NCBI GenBank assembly: GCA_903908065.1
Contig: CAIVQO010000031.1
Location: 1-63,203 of the forward strand
Direction of reading: 5' to 3'
DNA: 63,203 bases
Source: an uncultured beta proteobacterium
GTDB lineage: Bacteria; Pseudomonadota; Gammaproteobacteria; Burkholderiales; Rhodocyclaceae
A program made the position numbers and the translations under genes. Below are positions 12,901 to 21,670 of the stretch, piece by piece (position 1 is the first letter of the stretch; every line of letters begins with the position of its first letter). The notes under the pieces were generated by a model that ran no database searches, was not told where the DNA came from, and saw only the letters and a list, made by a program, of their open reading frames with translations.

Positions 12901-13635
12901 GTGACATTTCATAGCGCGGATAGGGGGGCATTTGGCACGCGACGGATGCGCTATGCGGTCCTTGCGTCGCTGGTGCTCCACGCCCTGCTGCTGTGGCCGA
13001 CTGCCCTGCGTCCGCCGGCCAGCGAGGCGAATGCCGTGCTGCAAGCCACGGTACGTGTGCTCCGCTCGCCGCAGGTACCCGTACCTCCCGGGCCGCCACC
13101 CGCGCGCGCCGTGTCGCCGGCGCCGACTCCTGCCCCGGCAGCGATCAGCACGGCGGCACAATCTCCGGAGCCGCCGCGCCCGCTTGCGGAAGCGTCGCCG
13201 CCGGCGACGGCGACTGCCGTTACCGTGCCGCCGACGGCAGGGACGCCCAGCCCACCCGCGGCGCGATCGACGGCAGCGGCGACCCCTGCTGGAACGGGGT
13301 CTTCACTGACCGCGAACGCGCCATCGGCCGAGACCCTCGACGGGCTGCGCGGCTACCGACTCGCCATCGCCAGCCAGGCGCGGCGCTTCAAGCGCTACCC
13401 GGCGGAGGCGAAGGCCTCCGGCTGGGCCGGAGTCACCGAGGTGCGCCTGGAGGTCAGCGCCGAGGGCCTGCCGCGCCTGGCGACCGTGGCGCGTTCGAGT
13501 GGCCACGAAGCCCTGGATCGCGCGGCCCTGACCATGATCGATGCCGGGGCCGCACGCGCGCGCCTGCCGGACAGCCTGCGTGGCCGCGAGTTTGCCGTGT
13601 CGTTGCCGGTCGAGTTCAGACTCGACGAGCCCTGA
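12901..13635 (+). CDS. TonB-family energy-transducing protein
   Basis: 244 residues from a GTG at 12901, or 229 from the ATG at 12946 (MRYAVLASLVLHALLLW), which starts right at the membrane anchor and may be the true start. A Pro/Ala-rich linker spans about residues 50-140. The C-terminal TonB domain has RRFKRYPAEAKASGWAGVTEVRLEV and SSGHEALDRAAL. TonB carries proton-motive energy from ExbBD to outer-membrane receptors; no exbBD or receptor gene is beside it. The linker holds a copy of the dispersed repeat. Confidence 0.85.
   Translation: MTFHSADRGAFGTRRMRYAVLASLVLHALLLWPTALRPPASEANAVLQATVRVLRSPQVPVPPGPPPARAVSPAPTPAPAAISTAAQSPEPPRPLAEASPPATATAVTVPPTAGTPSPPAARSTAAATPAGTGSSLTANAPSAETLDGLRGYRLAIASQARRFKRYPAEAKASGWAGVTEVRLEVSAEGLPRLATVARSSGHEALDRAALTMIDAGAARARLPDSLRGREFAVSLPVEFRLDEP
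13107..13130 (-). repeat. Dispersed 24-base repeat, copy C (tonB-like linker)
   Basis: 20 of 24 positions match on the minus strand. It is read as VSPAPTP in the proline-rich linker, in the same frame as the copies in rhlE and macA. Confidence 0.6.
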
Positions 13636-13642
13636 GCCCGCC

Positions 13643-14200
13643 TCAGGCGCGGGGTGGCGGGGCGATCAGGTCTTCGCTGTGGAAGCGGTACTGGCCGCGG
13701 CGGCGATCCTCGAAGAAATGCCGCAGGGTGATGGCGATGGTACGAAAGGCAATCTCGTCCCAGGGGATTTCGTCCTCGCTGAATAGGCGCAGTTCCAGGG
13801 TTTCGACGCCGGGGGCGAAGTCTAGGTCGAGCAGGCGCGAGCGGTAGATCACATGCACCTGGTGGATGTGCGGCACGCTGATCATGCTGTACATCTCGCC
13901 CAATTCGACGCGGGCGCAGGCTTCTTCGAGGGTTTCGCGCCGCGCCGCGTCGGCAACCGATTCGCCGTTTTCCATGAAGCCGGCGGGCAGGGTCCATTTG
14001 CCGTGACGCGGTTCGATGGCGCGCCGGCAGAGCAGGATGCGGTCTTCCCACTCGGGCAGAGCGCCGACCACGAGGCGCGGATTGCGGTAATGGATCGCGC
14101 CGCAGGCATCGCAGACATGGCGTGGCAGGGAGTCGCCGGGCGGCACTCGCTGGCTGACTTTGGCGCCGCAGGCGCTGCAGAAATTCATCGCCGGATCCAT
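13643..14200 (-). CDS. NUDIX hydrolase with N-terminal zinc ribbon
   Basis: About 185 residues from the ATG at 14200. CSACG and CDACG form a zinc ribbon at the N-terminus. The NUDIX box follows the G-x5-E-x7-R-E-x2-E-E pattern (GFMENGESVADAARRETLEEA). The arrangement resembles NudC-like NADH or ADP-ribose pyrophosphatases, but substrate specificity cannot be read from the sequence. It converges on the tonB-like gene with 7 bases between stops. No clear ribosome-binding site is seen. Confidence 0.88.
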   Translation of the reverse strand: MDPAMNFCSACGAKVSQRVPPGDSLPRHVCDACGAIHYRNPRLVVGALPEWEDRILLCRRAIEPRHGKWTLPAGFMENGESVADAARRETLEEACARVELGEMYSMISVPHIHQVHVIYRSRLLDLDFAPGVETLELRLFSEDEIPWDEIAFRTIAITLRHFFEDRRRGQYRFHSEDLIAPPPRA

Positions 14201-14294
14201 GAAAGGATTGTAGCGCGGCCGCCGCGATTGCCGATTCGCATGAAATGGTGATATAAGCCTTCCCACCAAAAATCACGGACTTCCTGCATCCATC

Positions 14295-16364
14295 ATGTCG
14301 AGCAACAAGGTCGCCAGGCGCATCGACGAAATCAAGGGCATGAACGAATTTCCGCTGCCCAAGGGGCCGGCGCTGGCGTTGATCCGCCTGACGCAGCGCG
14401 AGTTCGTCTCCCTGGCGGTGGTGGCCCACGCCATCAAGGCCGACCCCACCTTCGCGGTGCGCGCGATCCGCGTCGCCAATGGCGTGGCTGGCGCCGACCA
14501 CGGGCCGGTGGTATCGCTGCGCGATGCCGTCGACGTGCTGGGCGTGCCGCCGGTGCGCTCGCTGGCGATGGGCTTTTCACTGCTGGAGAACTACCGCGCC
14601 AGCGAGTGCCAGGGTTTCGACGGCACCCGCTTCTGGGCCAGTTCGCTGGCCCGCGCGGTGGCCCTGCAATTGCTGATGGCCACCCGCGACGAGGCACCGC
14701 GGCCGGATGCCTTCAGCATCGGGCTGCTGGCCCGTGTCGGCGAACTGGTGCTGGCGACGATGTTCCCGCAGGCCTACTCCACGCTGCTGCAACGCCGCGG
14801 CGGGCGGCGCGAAGCGAACCCCGACCTTGCCGAGCAGGAACTGACGGGCGCCGGCGCAGCCTCGCTGTCGGCGTCGATCCTGCTCGATTACAACCTGCCC
14901 GAAGTCTATGTCGAGGCGGTCGAAGCGCTGGGCGGCGCCCATGTCATTGAACTGCCGGCCGGCACGGGCAATCCCGCGGTACGCCAGCTCCTGCAACTGG
15001 CCGACCACATCGGCGAGATCTGTGTCGCGCCCGAGTCCGCCTGGCGCGGCATGATGCCGGCCTTGTTCGACATGGGCGAAGCCTTGGCGCTGGATGCCAC
15101 CACGCTGATTGCCCTGTGCCATCGCGCGGCCCATGAATGGCGCGAGTGGGGTACCAACCTGGAACTCGAAACCGGTCCGATGCCGCGTTTCGAGCAGGCC
15201 GAGCTGACGCCATTGCCGGTGGCCGAAAGCGCGCCCGCCGCGGCGCCGGGTGTGGCAGTTGCGGCTCCTGCAGCCGCGGTTTCGGCGGCCATGGCAGCGC
15301 CGGCATCGTCCACCAAAGCGGCAACCACAACCGCTCCAGCGGCGCGTCCGTCGGCACCGGCGACTTCGCCTGCACCATCCTTTGCGGCGGCGCGCAGCAC
15401 GGTCCTGAACATGCTGCTGGTGGGAGATGCCCAGCGGGTGCGACAGGCATTGGCCGCCCAACTGAGCGCCGCCGGCCATCGGCTGGTGGAAGCCGACAAC
15501 GGCCGCCAGGGCCTGGCCATGGCGATCGAATCGCAGCCGCAGGTGGTGCTGGTCGATGCCCATGCCGCCGAACTCGATGGGATCGAACTGATCCGCACCC
15601 TACGCCAGTTCAAGACCGGGCGCGGCATCTATGCGCTGCTGCTTGGCGATCCGGCCGACGAGGATCAGATGGTGCGTGGCTTCGAGGCCGGTGCCGACGG
15701 CTTCCTCTCCCTGGCGCCGTCACCGCGCGTGCTGGCGGCGCATTTGCTGGCCGCGCAGCGCGTGGCCGGCCTGCAGGAAGACCTGCGCCACGATCAGGAG
15801 GAACTGCGGCGGATTTCTGCCGAGTTGTCTGCCAGCAACCAGAAGCTGCAGGAAGCCGGCATGACCGACATGCTCACCGGCTGCCCCAATCGGCGCTACG
15901 CCATGGATCGCATCACCCAGGAATGGGCCATGGCAGTGCGCACCGTGCGCCCGCTGGCCTGCATGGTGGTCGATCTCGACAACCTCAAGCAGATTAACGA
16001 TGCCCATGGCCACGAAGCCGGCGATCGCGCCCTGAAACTGATCGCCAGCGCCTTCAAGGGCGAGATGCGCGCGCAGGAAGTATTGGCCAGGAGCGGCGGC
16101 GACGAGTTCATTGTCATCTGCCCCGATACCGGGCTGGAAGCGGCGCTGGCCTGTGCCGAACGCATGCGCGCTGCCGCCGCGGCGCAGCCGATCGTCGGCG
16201 GCGCGCAGCCGATCCATGGCACCGTCAGCATCGGCGTTGCGGTGCGCGATGCCAGCGTGGCCGATCCGGCGACCCTGATCCGCATGGCCGACCAGAGCGC
16301 CTACCTGGCCAAGCGCAACCGCAATTCGGTGGCGACGATGCAGACGGTGGCCGCCCGAGGCTAG
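14295..16364 (+). CDS. HDOD - receiver - GGDEF signalling protein (diguanylate cyclase)
   Basis: 689 residues. An HDOD domain (about 10-270) is followed by an Ala/Pro/Thr-rich linker (about 300-365), a response-regulator receiver (about 370-490, phospho-acceptor Asp in VLVDAH), a short coiled coil (about 500-530) and a GGDEF domain. The active-site SGGDEF is intact and MTDMLTGCPNRR marks the domain start, so it should make c-di-GMP. HDOD usually acts as a protein-interaction domain. The gene lies just upstream of flhDC, which fits a role in the motile/sessile switch (inference). Confidence 0.92.
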   Translation: MSSNKVARRIDEIKGMNEFPLPKGPALALIRLTQREFVSLAVVAHAIKADPTFAVRAIRVANGVAGADHGPVVSLRDAVDVLGVPPVRSLAMGFSLLENYRASECQGFDGTRFWASSLARAVALQLLMATRDEAPRPDAFSIGLLARVGELVLATMFPQAYSTLLQRRGGRREANPDLAEQELTGAGAASLSASILLDYNLPEVYVEAVEALGGAHVIELPAGTGNPAVRQLLQLADHIGEICVAPESAWRGMMPALFDMGEALALDATTLIALCHRAAHEWREWGTNLELETGPMPRFEQAELTPLPVAESAPAAAPGVAVAAPAAAVSAAMAAPASSTKAATTTAPAARPSAPATSPAPSFAAARSTVLNMLLVGDAQRVRQALAAQLSAAGHRLVEADNGRQGLAMAIESQPQVVLVDAHAAELDGIELIRTLRQFKTGRGIYALLLGDPADEDQMVRGFEAGADGFLSLAPSPRVLAAHLLAAQRVAGLQEDLRHDQEELRRISAELSASNQKLQEAGMTDMLTGCPNRRYAMDRITQEWAMAVRTVRPLACMVVDLDNLKQINDAHGHEAGDRALKLIASAFKGEMRAQEVLARSGGDEFIVICPDTGLEAALACAERMRAAAAAQPIVGGAQPIHGTVSIGVAVRDASVADPATLIRMADQSAYLAKRNRNSVATMQTVAARG

Positions 16365-16461
16365 TGGCGCAAGGCTTGCGGGGCAAAAACCGCCGGTTTC
16401 GAGGCAAGCTGCGGAGCCCGGAGAAGTCGATTTCCTTGTTTGGAATCATACCGATAAGTCG

Positions 16462-16488
16462 ATTTTGTAATGTTTTTTCTTACAAAAT
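16462..16488. promoter_or_regulatory. Dyad operator upstream of flhDC
   Basis: A perfect 9-base inverted repeat, ATTTTGTAA (16462-16470) and TTACAAAAT (16480-16488), is separated by 9 bases. A further TTACAAT lies at 16504-16510, where TACAAT could be a -10. The 254-base gap is strikingly AT-rich for this genome. The symmetry and the place about 130 bases before flhD suggest a transcription-factor site in the flhDC control region; the factor is unknown. Confidence 0.6.
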
Positions 16489-16618
16489 GTCCGTATCTAA
16501 TTCTTACAATAGATTGGTTTTTCCGTTGATTTCTTTCTTGTCATCACCCATGTGATCATGCATCTGCCGGGATTCGGGCTCCAGTCCGACATCTTGCGGC
16601 GATCTCAAGGAGTGAATG

Positions 16619-16936
16619 ATGAAATCGACCGACACCTACAACGACATAAAGGAAGTCAATCTCTCTTACCTGATGCTGGCTCAGAACATGGTGCGCTCGG
16701 ATCGCGAAGCCGCCATTTTCCGCCTCGGAATCAGTGAAGAGATTGCCGACGTGCTGGCCCGACTCACCCCGGGGCAAGTCCTCAAGATGGCCAGTTCCGA
16801 CATGCTCTTGTGCAACTTCCGCTTCGACGACACCCTGCTGCTCGACCTGCTCGCCAACCACGAGCGTGATCGCGGCGTCGGCCACCTGCATGCGGCGATC
16901 CTCGCCGCCGGCCGGCCGGTAGCCACGCTGGCCTGA
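16619..16936 (+). CDS. flhD: Flagellar master regulator FlhD
   Basis: 105 residues from the second of two adjacent ATGs. AAGGAG at 16607 gives better spacing to 16619 than to 16616. The family signature runs from EVNLSYLMLAQNMV through LRFDD-like NFRFDDTLLLDLL. FlhD joins FlhC in the FlhD4C2 complex that activates class II flagellar promoters. flhC follows by 48 bases. The AT-rich upstream region with a dyad suggests strong transcriptional control. Confidence 0.95.
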   Translation: MKSTDTYNDIKEVNLSYLMLAQNMVRSDREAAIFRLGISEEIADVLARLTPGQVLKMASSDMLLCNFRFDDTLLLDLLANHERDRGVGHLHAAILAAGRPVATLA

Positions 16937-16984
16937 TTTCCAGGCCATCCACAGCACACGCAACGTCTGTCGACGGGGGTACTC

Positions 16985-17539
16985 ATGCGCAATAAATCCG
17001 TAATCATCGAGGCCAAAGACATTGGCCTCGCGATCGAACTCATCGAACTCGGCGCCCGCCTGCAACTGCTGGAGGCGGAAACCAACCTGTCGCGCGAGCG
17101 CCTGCTCAAGCTGTACAAGGAGGTGCGCCACGAGTCGCCACCCAAGGGCATGCTGCCCTTCTCGACCGACTGGTTCATGACCTGGCAGCCGAACATCCAC
17201 GCCTCGCTGTTCATGGCTTACTTCCGCTTCCTCAAGCAGCACACGCAGCTGACGGGGCTGGAGCTGATCATCAAGGCCTACCGCATGTATCTCGACCAGA
17301 TCAAGCGCGGCGGCATGGAAACCGTGCTCTCGCTGACGCGGGCCTGGACCATGGTGCGCTTCTTCGACGCCAACATGCTGCAGATGGCGACCTGCCGCGA
17401 ATGCGGCGGCGAATTCGTCACCCACGCCTACGATCCGGTGAAAGGCTACGTTTGCGGCCTGTGCCACATGCCGGCCCGCGCCGGCAAGACGCGACGCGCG
17501 GCCGAGGCCGCCGCCAGCGCTGCGCTCGCCGAAGCCTGA
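16985..17539 (+). CDS. flhC: Flagellar master regulator FlhC
   Basis: 184 residues. The zinc site is intact, with Cys137, Cys140, Cys157 and Cys160 (CREC and CGLC), the same numbering as the E. coli protein. FlhC gives DNA contact and stability to FlhD4C2. The Ala-rich tail after residue 165 is variable in the family. A strong rho-independent terminator follows at 17559, so flhDC is a two-gene operon. No other class I or II flagellar gene follows it. Confidence 0.96.
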   Translation: MRNKSVIIEAKDIGLAIELIELGARLQLLEAETNLSRERLLKLYKEVRHESPPKGMLPFSTDWFMTWQPNIHASLFMAYFRFLKQHTQLTGLELIIKAYRMYLDQIKRGGMETVLSLTRAWTMVRFFDANMLQMATCRECGGEFVTHAYDPVKGYVCGLCHMPARAGKTRRAAEAAASAALAEA

Positions 17540-17558
17540 TCGCGCCGTACTGAAATCC

Positions 17559-17599
17559 GGGGCGCCCGCGGCCTGCAGGTCGCGGGCGCCCCGTTTTTT
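17559..17599 (+). terminator. Rho-independent terminator of flhDC
   Basis: A perfect 12-bp stem, GGGGCGCCCGCG with CGCGGGCGCCCC, around a 10-base loop, is followed by G and six T. Dispersed repeat copy D begins immediately after it. Confidence 0.95.
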
Positions 17600-17623
17600 C
17601 GCCGTGCCGCCAGCGCCGACTTT
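17600..17623 (-). repeat. Dispersed 24-base repeat, copy D (intergenic)
   Basis: A perfect 24 of 24 match on the minus strand, lying between the flhDC terminator and rdgC. Confidence 0.85.
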
Positions 17624-17676
17624 TGGCCGCCGCGCGGACGATTAGAATCCGGCTTCGATCTTTCCGGATTCTCCCC

Positions 17677-18576
17677 ATGTGGTTTCGCAACCTTCAAATC
17701 TTCCGCCTTGGCGCGGATTGGGATTACAGCACCGACGCGCTGGCGGCGGCGCTGCTCACCGGCCAGTTCCAGGGCTGCGGCGCCTCTGATCGCAGCGCCC
17801 GCGGCTGGGTGCCGCCGCGCGGCGAGGACGGCGAGCTGGTGTTCAGCGTCGCGCGCCAGCAACTGATCGCACTGGGCGTCGAACAGAAGCTGCTGCCGGT
17901 CTCGGTGGTGCGCCAGTACGCCCAGGCCAAGCTCGACCAGATCGAGGCCGCGCAGGGCTACAAGCCGGGCCGCAAGCAGAAGCGCGAGATCACCGACCAG
18001 GTCGAGTCCGAATTGCTGCCGCGCGCCTTCGTCAAGCGCGGATTGACCTATGTCTGGATCGACCCGATCAATCGCTGGCTGCTGGTCGATGCCTCCTCCA
18101 GCGCGCGTGCCGACGAGGTCATGGAGCAGCTCAAGCTGTCGCTCGGCGAACTGCCGCTGACGCTGGTCAAGACCACGCTGGCGCCGGCGACGGCGATGAC
18201 GCAATGGCTGGCGGCCGGTGAGGCGCCGGGCAGCTTCAGCATCGACCGCGATTGCGAGTTGCAGGCCGCCGCCGACGAGCGCCCGGTGGTGCGTTACGTG
18301 CGCCACAACCTCGACAGCGACGAGGTGCGCAGCCACATCGCCAACGGCAAGTCGGCCACGCGCCTGGCGCTGACCTGGAACGACCGCGTCTCCTTCGTCC
18401 TCACCGAGCAGATGCAGGTCAAGAAACTGACCTTCCTCGACCTGATCAAGGAAGACGCCGAGCGTCAGGCCGAGAATGCCGATGACCTGTTCGCCGCGAA
18501 TTTCACTCTGATGTGCGGCGAACTCTCGCAACTCCTGGCGCACCTGGTCGAGGTGCTGGGCGGCGAGGGCGAATAA
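17677..18576 (+). CDS. rdgC: Recombination-associated protein RdgC
   Basis: 299 residues from the ATG at 17677 (MWFRNLQIFRL), the standard RdgC beginning; an upstream GTG in the same frame would run into the repeat element. Family features include GWVPPRG near residue 46, KRGLTYVWIDPINRWLLVDASS and the C-terminal ANFTLMCGELSQLL. RdgC forms a ring-shaped dimer on DNA and limits RecA filament loading. The M48 protease gene begins one base after its stop. Confidence 0.96.
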   Translation: MWFRNLQIFRLGADWDYSTDALAAALLTGQFQGCGASDRSARGWVPPRGEDGELVFSVARQQLIALGVEQKLLPVSVVRQYAQAKLDQIEAAQGYKPGRKQKREITDQVESELLPRAFVKRGLTYVWIDPINRWLLVDASSSARADEVMEQLKLSLGELPLTLVKTTLAPATAMTQWLAAGEAPGSFSIDRDCELQAAADERPVVRYVRHNLDSDEVRSHIANGKSATRLALTWNDRVSFVLTEQMQVKKLTFLDLIKEDAERQAENADDLFAANFTLMCGELSQLLAHLVEVLGGEGE

Positions 18577-18577
18577 G

Positions 18578-19372
18578 TTGCGCGCGCTGTTCGCCTCCCT
18601 GCTGCTTCTGTTGGCTATGCCGACAACGGCGATGGACGGCGTCGATGTCGGCAAGCCGTCGGCGGTGCGCAACCTGGTCCCGGCCGGCGCGCTGGAAAAG
18701 CAGGCCGCCCAGGAATACGAGCAGCTCAAGCGCCAGGCCGCCTCGAAGCAGGCGCTGGGGCCGGATGACCATCCGCAGGTGCGGCGCCTGCGGGCGATTG
18801 CCAAGCGCATGATCCCCTTCGTCGGCCGCTTCAATCCGCGCGCGGCGCAATGGCAGTGGGAGGTCAACCTGATCGGCTCGAAGCAGATCAATGCCTTTTG
18901 CATGCCGGGCGGCAAGATCGCCTTTTACACCGGCATTCTCGATACGCTCAAGCTGACCGACGACGAGGTGGCGATGGTGATGGGCCACGAGATCGCCCAT
19001 GCCCTGCGCGAACATGCGCGCGAACGCATGGCCAAGGGCCAGCTGACCCAGCTCGGGGCCAACATCCTCGGTGAGCTGGTCGGCGGCGGACGCTATGCCG
19101 GGGCCTTCCAGCTGGGCGGCAACCTGCTCTCGCTGAAGTTTTCGCGCGACGACGAGTCCGAAGCCGACGTGGTCGGGCTCGACCTCGCCGCGCGCGCCGG
19201 TTTCGATCCGCGCGCCGGCGTCACTCTGTGGCAGAAGATGACGGCGGCCAATTCGAAGGCGCCGCTGGAATTCCTGTCCACCCATCCCGCGGGCAACAAC
19301 CGCATCAAGGAAATCGAAAAGCACCTGCCCGAAGTGGTGCCGCTCTACGAATCGACGCGGCGCAGCCGCTGA
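18578..19372 (+). CDS. Exported M48-family metalloprotease
   Basis: 264 residues from a TTG one base after the rdgC stop, consistent with translational coupling. A short signal peptide covers about residues 1-18. The zinc motif is HEIAH (137-141), with the third ligand Glu in SEADVVG. FCMPGGKIAFYTGIL is the usual M48 segment before the motif. Members such as LoiP and BepA act in periplasmic protein quality control. There is no TPR domain, so this resembles LoiP or YcaL more than BepA, and no lipobox is evident. Confidence 0.88.
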   Translation: MRALFASLLLLLAMPTTAMDGVDVGKPSAVRNLVPAGALEKQAAQEYEQLKRQAASKQALGPDDHPQVRRLRAIAKRMIPFVGRFNPRAAQWQWEVNLIGSKQINAFCMPGGKIAFYTGILDTLKLTDDEVAMVMGHEIAHALREHARERMAKGQLTQLGANILGELVGGGRYAGAFQLGGNLLSLKFSRDDESEADVVGLDLAARAGFDPRAGVTLWQKMTAANSKAPLEFLSTHPAGNNRIKEIEKHLPEVVPLYESTRRSR

Positions 19373-19376
19373 GGAT

Positions 19377-19718
19377 TTACGCCGCGGTAGGGTCGCCGGC
19401 CGCGGCAGCGTAGGCGCGCTGCAGTTCGCGCAGGCGCTGGTTGTCGCCCAGCAGGTGGCGCACGTGTTCCATCCAGGGTTCGGTATGGCGGCGGATCTCG
19501 GCGTCGTCGTCGAGGATGCGCTCGATCAGCTGGCGCTTTTGCTGCAGGTCGCTGCGGCTGATGAGGGCATCGTCCGGCATCGAGATCAGGGTTTCGCGCA
19601 TGCGGGCAACGCCCCGCTCCAACTCGATCAGCCTTTCCCAGTCGCCATCGCGCGCCGCAGCCACCATGGCGGCCGACACCCGGCCCATTTCCTGATAGAG
19701 ATCGATCTGACGCGACAT
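19377..19718 (-). CDS. fliT: FliT-like flagellar chaperone/regulator
   Basis: 113 residues, all helical. It has the FliT pattern: an N-terminal helix with SAAMVAAARDGDWERLIELE, then a middle QKRQLIERILDDDAEIR and PWMEHVRHLL. FliT is the export chaperone of the filament cap FliD and in enterobacteria also binds FlhC to damp FlhD4C2 activity. It lies about 1.8 kb from flhDC, on the opposite strand, without fliD or fliS beside it. Identification rests on helix pattern and recognised segments, so it is moderate. Confidence 0.65.
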   Translation of the reverse strand: MSRQIDLYQEMGRVSAAMVAAARDGDWERLIELERGVARMRETLISMPDDALISRSDLQQKRQLIERILDDDAEIRRHTEPWMEHVRHLLGDNQRLRELQRAYAAAAGDPTAA

Positions 19719-19870
19719 GGGCCTATGCTAGCCGCCCGTAGCGACGGCATTTCCGCAAGCTGGACAGGGTTCCGAGGCTTATTTCCGGACGCCTCCGCGG
19801 CAAGGCCGGCGGCCATTGATCAGGCGCGGAAACCCCCGTCAAATCGGCGTTTGAAGCCTGTCGCGGGAGC

Positions 19871-21082
19871 TCAGGCCGGGGCCAATCCCCGTGCCTGGAG
19901 GTTGCGCTCGTCGATCGGGAAATGGCAGACCGCCGCCACCACGCCGAGCAGGATGCAGATACCCCAGATGGTGTTGTAGGAGCCTGTGGCATCGAACAGC
20001 TTGCCGCCCAGCCAGACGCCGAGGAAGCTGCCCACCTGGTGGCTGAAGAACACCAGGCCCGAGAGCATGCCGAGGAAGCGCACGCCGAACACCTGGGCCA
20101 CGATGGCGTTCGTCAGCGGCACCGTGGACAGCCAGAGCAGGCCCATGGTGGCGGCAAACACGTAGGCGGTAAGCGGCGTCAAAGGCAGCCAGAGGAAGAT
20201 CGAGATCGCCACGCTGCGCGCGAAGTAGATCGCCGCCAGCAGGTGGCGCTTGGGGTAGCGGTTGCCGAGCTGGCCGGCGCTGTAGCTGCCGAACACATTG
20301 AACAGGCCGATCAGGGCCAGCGAGGTCATGCCCACTTCCGGGCCGAGACCCTTGTCGAGCAGGTAGGTGGGGAAATGCACGCCGATGAACACCACCTGGA
20401 AGCCGCAGACGAAATAGCCGACGTTGAGCAGCAGGTAGCCCTTTTCCCGCCCCGCTTCGCGCAGCGCTTCGAGCCCGGTCTGGCCGCGGCTGGCGGCTGC
20501 GGCGGCAAGGCCCTGGGTCAGCGCGCTGCCCAGCGGCATGATCAGCAGCGCCGCCGCCGAAAAGATCAGCAGGGTGCCAAACCAGCCCATGCCGCCGATC
20601 AACTGCGAGGCCACCGGGATCATCAGGAACTGGCCGAAGGAGCCGGCGGCGGCAACCACGCCCATCGACCAGGCGCGACGCGCCTCGGGCACCAGCGCTC
20701 CTAGCGCGGCGAACACCACGCTGTAGGTGCAGCCGCTTTGCGCCGCGCCGATCAGCAGCCCGGCGCTGGCGGCAAGCCCGCTGCCGCTGCTGGCGTAGGC
20801 CATGCCCAGCAGGCCCAGCGCGTACAGGGCGCTGGCGCCCCACAGCACGCGGCGCGCACCGAAGCGGTCGGCGAGGAAGCCGGCAAAGGGCTGGGTGGCG
20901 CCCCACGTCAGGTTCTGCAGGGCCAGGGCGAAGGAAAAGACTTCGCGGTTCCACTGGTGCTCCTGGCTCATCGGCGTCAGGAACAGGCCGAAGGTGTGGC
21001 GGATGCCCATCGCCACGCAAACGATCAGCGCGGCGTAGAGCAGGACGATGGCGATCGGGCGCCGGGCAGCGGGAGTAGTCAT
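19871..21082 (-). CDS. MFS transporter (monocarboxylate/oxalate-type)
   Basis: 403 residues with 12 hydrophobic segments. The loop 2-3 motif GFLADRFGARRVL is the MFS A-motif. The WGATQPFAGFLADRFG region and the pattern of helix 1 resemble the OFA/monocarboxylate branch. It should be an inner-membrane carrier, but its substrate cannot be told. It is a single gene, divergent from greB with 42 bases between the starts. The 152-base gap after its 3' end shows nothing recognisable. Confidence 0.85.
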   Translation of the reverse strand: MTTPAARRPIAIVLLYAALIVCVAMGIRHTFGLFLTPMSQEHQWNREVFSFALALQNLTWGATQPFAGFLADRFGARRVLWGASALYALGLLGMAYASSGSGLAASAGLLIGAAQSGCTYSVVFAALGALVPEARRAWSMGVVAAAGSFGQFLMIPVASQLIGGMGWFGTLLIFSAAALLIMPLGSALTQGLAAAAASRGQTGLEALREAGREKGYLLLNVGYFVCGFQVVFIGVHFPTYLLDKGLGPEVGMTSLALIGLFNVFGSYSAGQLGNRYPKRHLLAAIYFARSVAISIFLWLPLTPLTAYVFAATMGLLWLSTVPLTNAIVAQVFGVRFLGMLSGLVFFSHQVGSFLGVWLGGKLFDATGSYNTIWGICILLGVVAAVCHFPIDERNLQARGLAPA

Positions 21083-21124
21083 CGGGCGATGCTAACATTC
21101 CGCGGCCATGGGAATTAGCGCGAA

Positions 21125-21670
21125 ATGAACAAGGCTTTTGTCAAGGAATCCGAGGACGCCGAGGACGACGAGGCGCCGGAGTCGCAGTTGCCGGCTGGCA
21201 CCCGCAACTACATGACGCGGCGCGGCCACGCCGCGCTGCGCGCCGAGTTCGAGCAACTGGTCAAGGTCGAGCGCCCGGCCATCGTGCAGGTCGTGTCCTG
21301 GGCCGCCGGCAACGGCGACCGCTCGGAAAACGGCGACTACATCTACGGCAAGAAGCGCCTGCGCGAAATCGACCGGCGCATCCGCTTCCTCACCAAACGC
21401 CTGGAAACCGCGGTGGTGGTCGACCCGGCCGAGCAGCAGAATCGCGACCAGGTGTTCTTCGCCGCCACGGTGACGGTTTGCGATGCGGAGGGCGACGAGG
21501 TGACCTACCAGATCGTCGGCATCGACGAAGCCAATGCCAGCGAAGGTCGCATCAGCTGGATCTCGCCGCTGGCGCGCGCCCTGATCAAGGCGCGCGAAGG
21601 CGATACCGTGCGCTTCGACAGCCCCGGCGGGCTGCGTGAGCTCGACATCGTCGAGGTGCGTTATGAGTGA
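21125..21670 (+). CDS. greB: Transcription elongation factor GreB
   Basis: 181 residues. The N-terminal coiled coil carries the acidic tip GDRSENGDYIYGKKR, and the C-terminal FKBP-like domain ends SPGGLRELDIVEV. GreB enters the RNA polymerase secondary channel and stimulates cleavage of backtracked RNA. YIYGKKRLREIDRRIRFL is the GreB rather than GreA version. An acidic extension of about 20 residues precedes the core. A small Cys-rich frame starts inside its last codons. Confidence 0.95.
   Translation: MNKAFVKESEDAEDDEAPESQLPAGTRNYMTRRGHAALRAEFEQLVKVERPAIVQVVSWAAGNGDRSENGDYIYGKKRLREIDRRIRFLTKRLETAVVVDPAEQQNRDQVFFAATVTVCDAEGDEVTYQIVGIDEANASEGRISWISPLARALIKAREGDTVRFDSPGGLRELDIVEVRYE

Noticed and set aside
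16365-16618. Small RNA or riboswitch in the flhDC leader
   Set aside because: Apart from the dyad there is no conserved-looking structure or terminator. The dyad is better read as a protein site.
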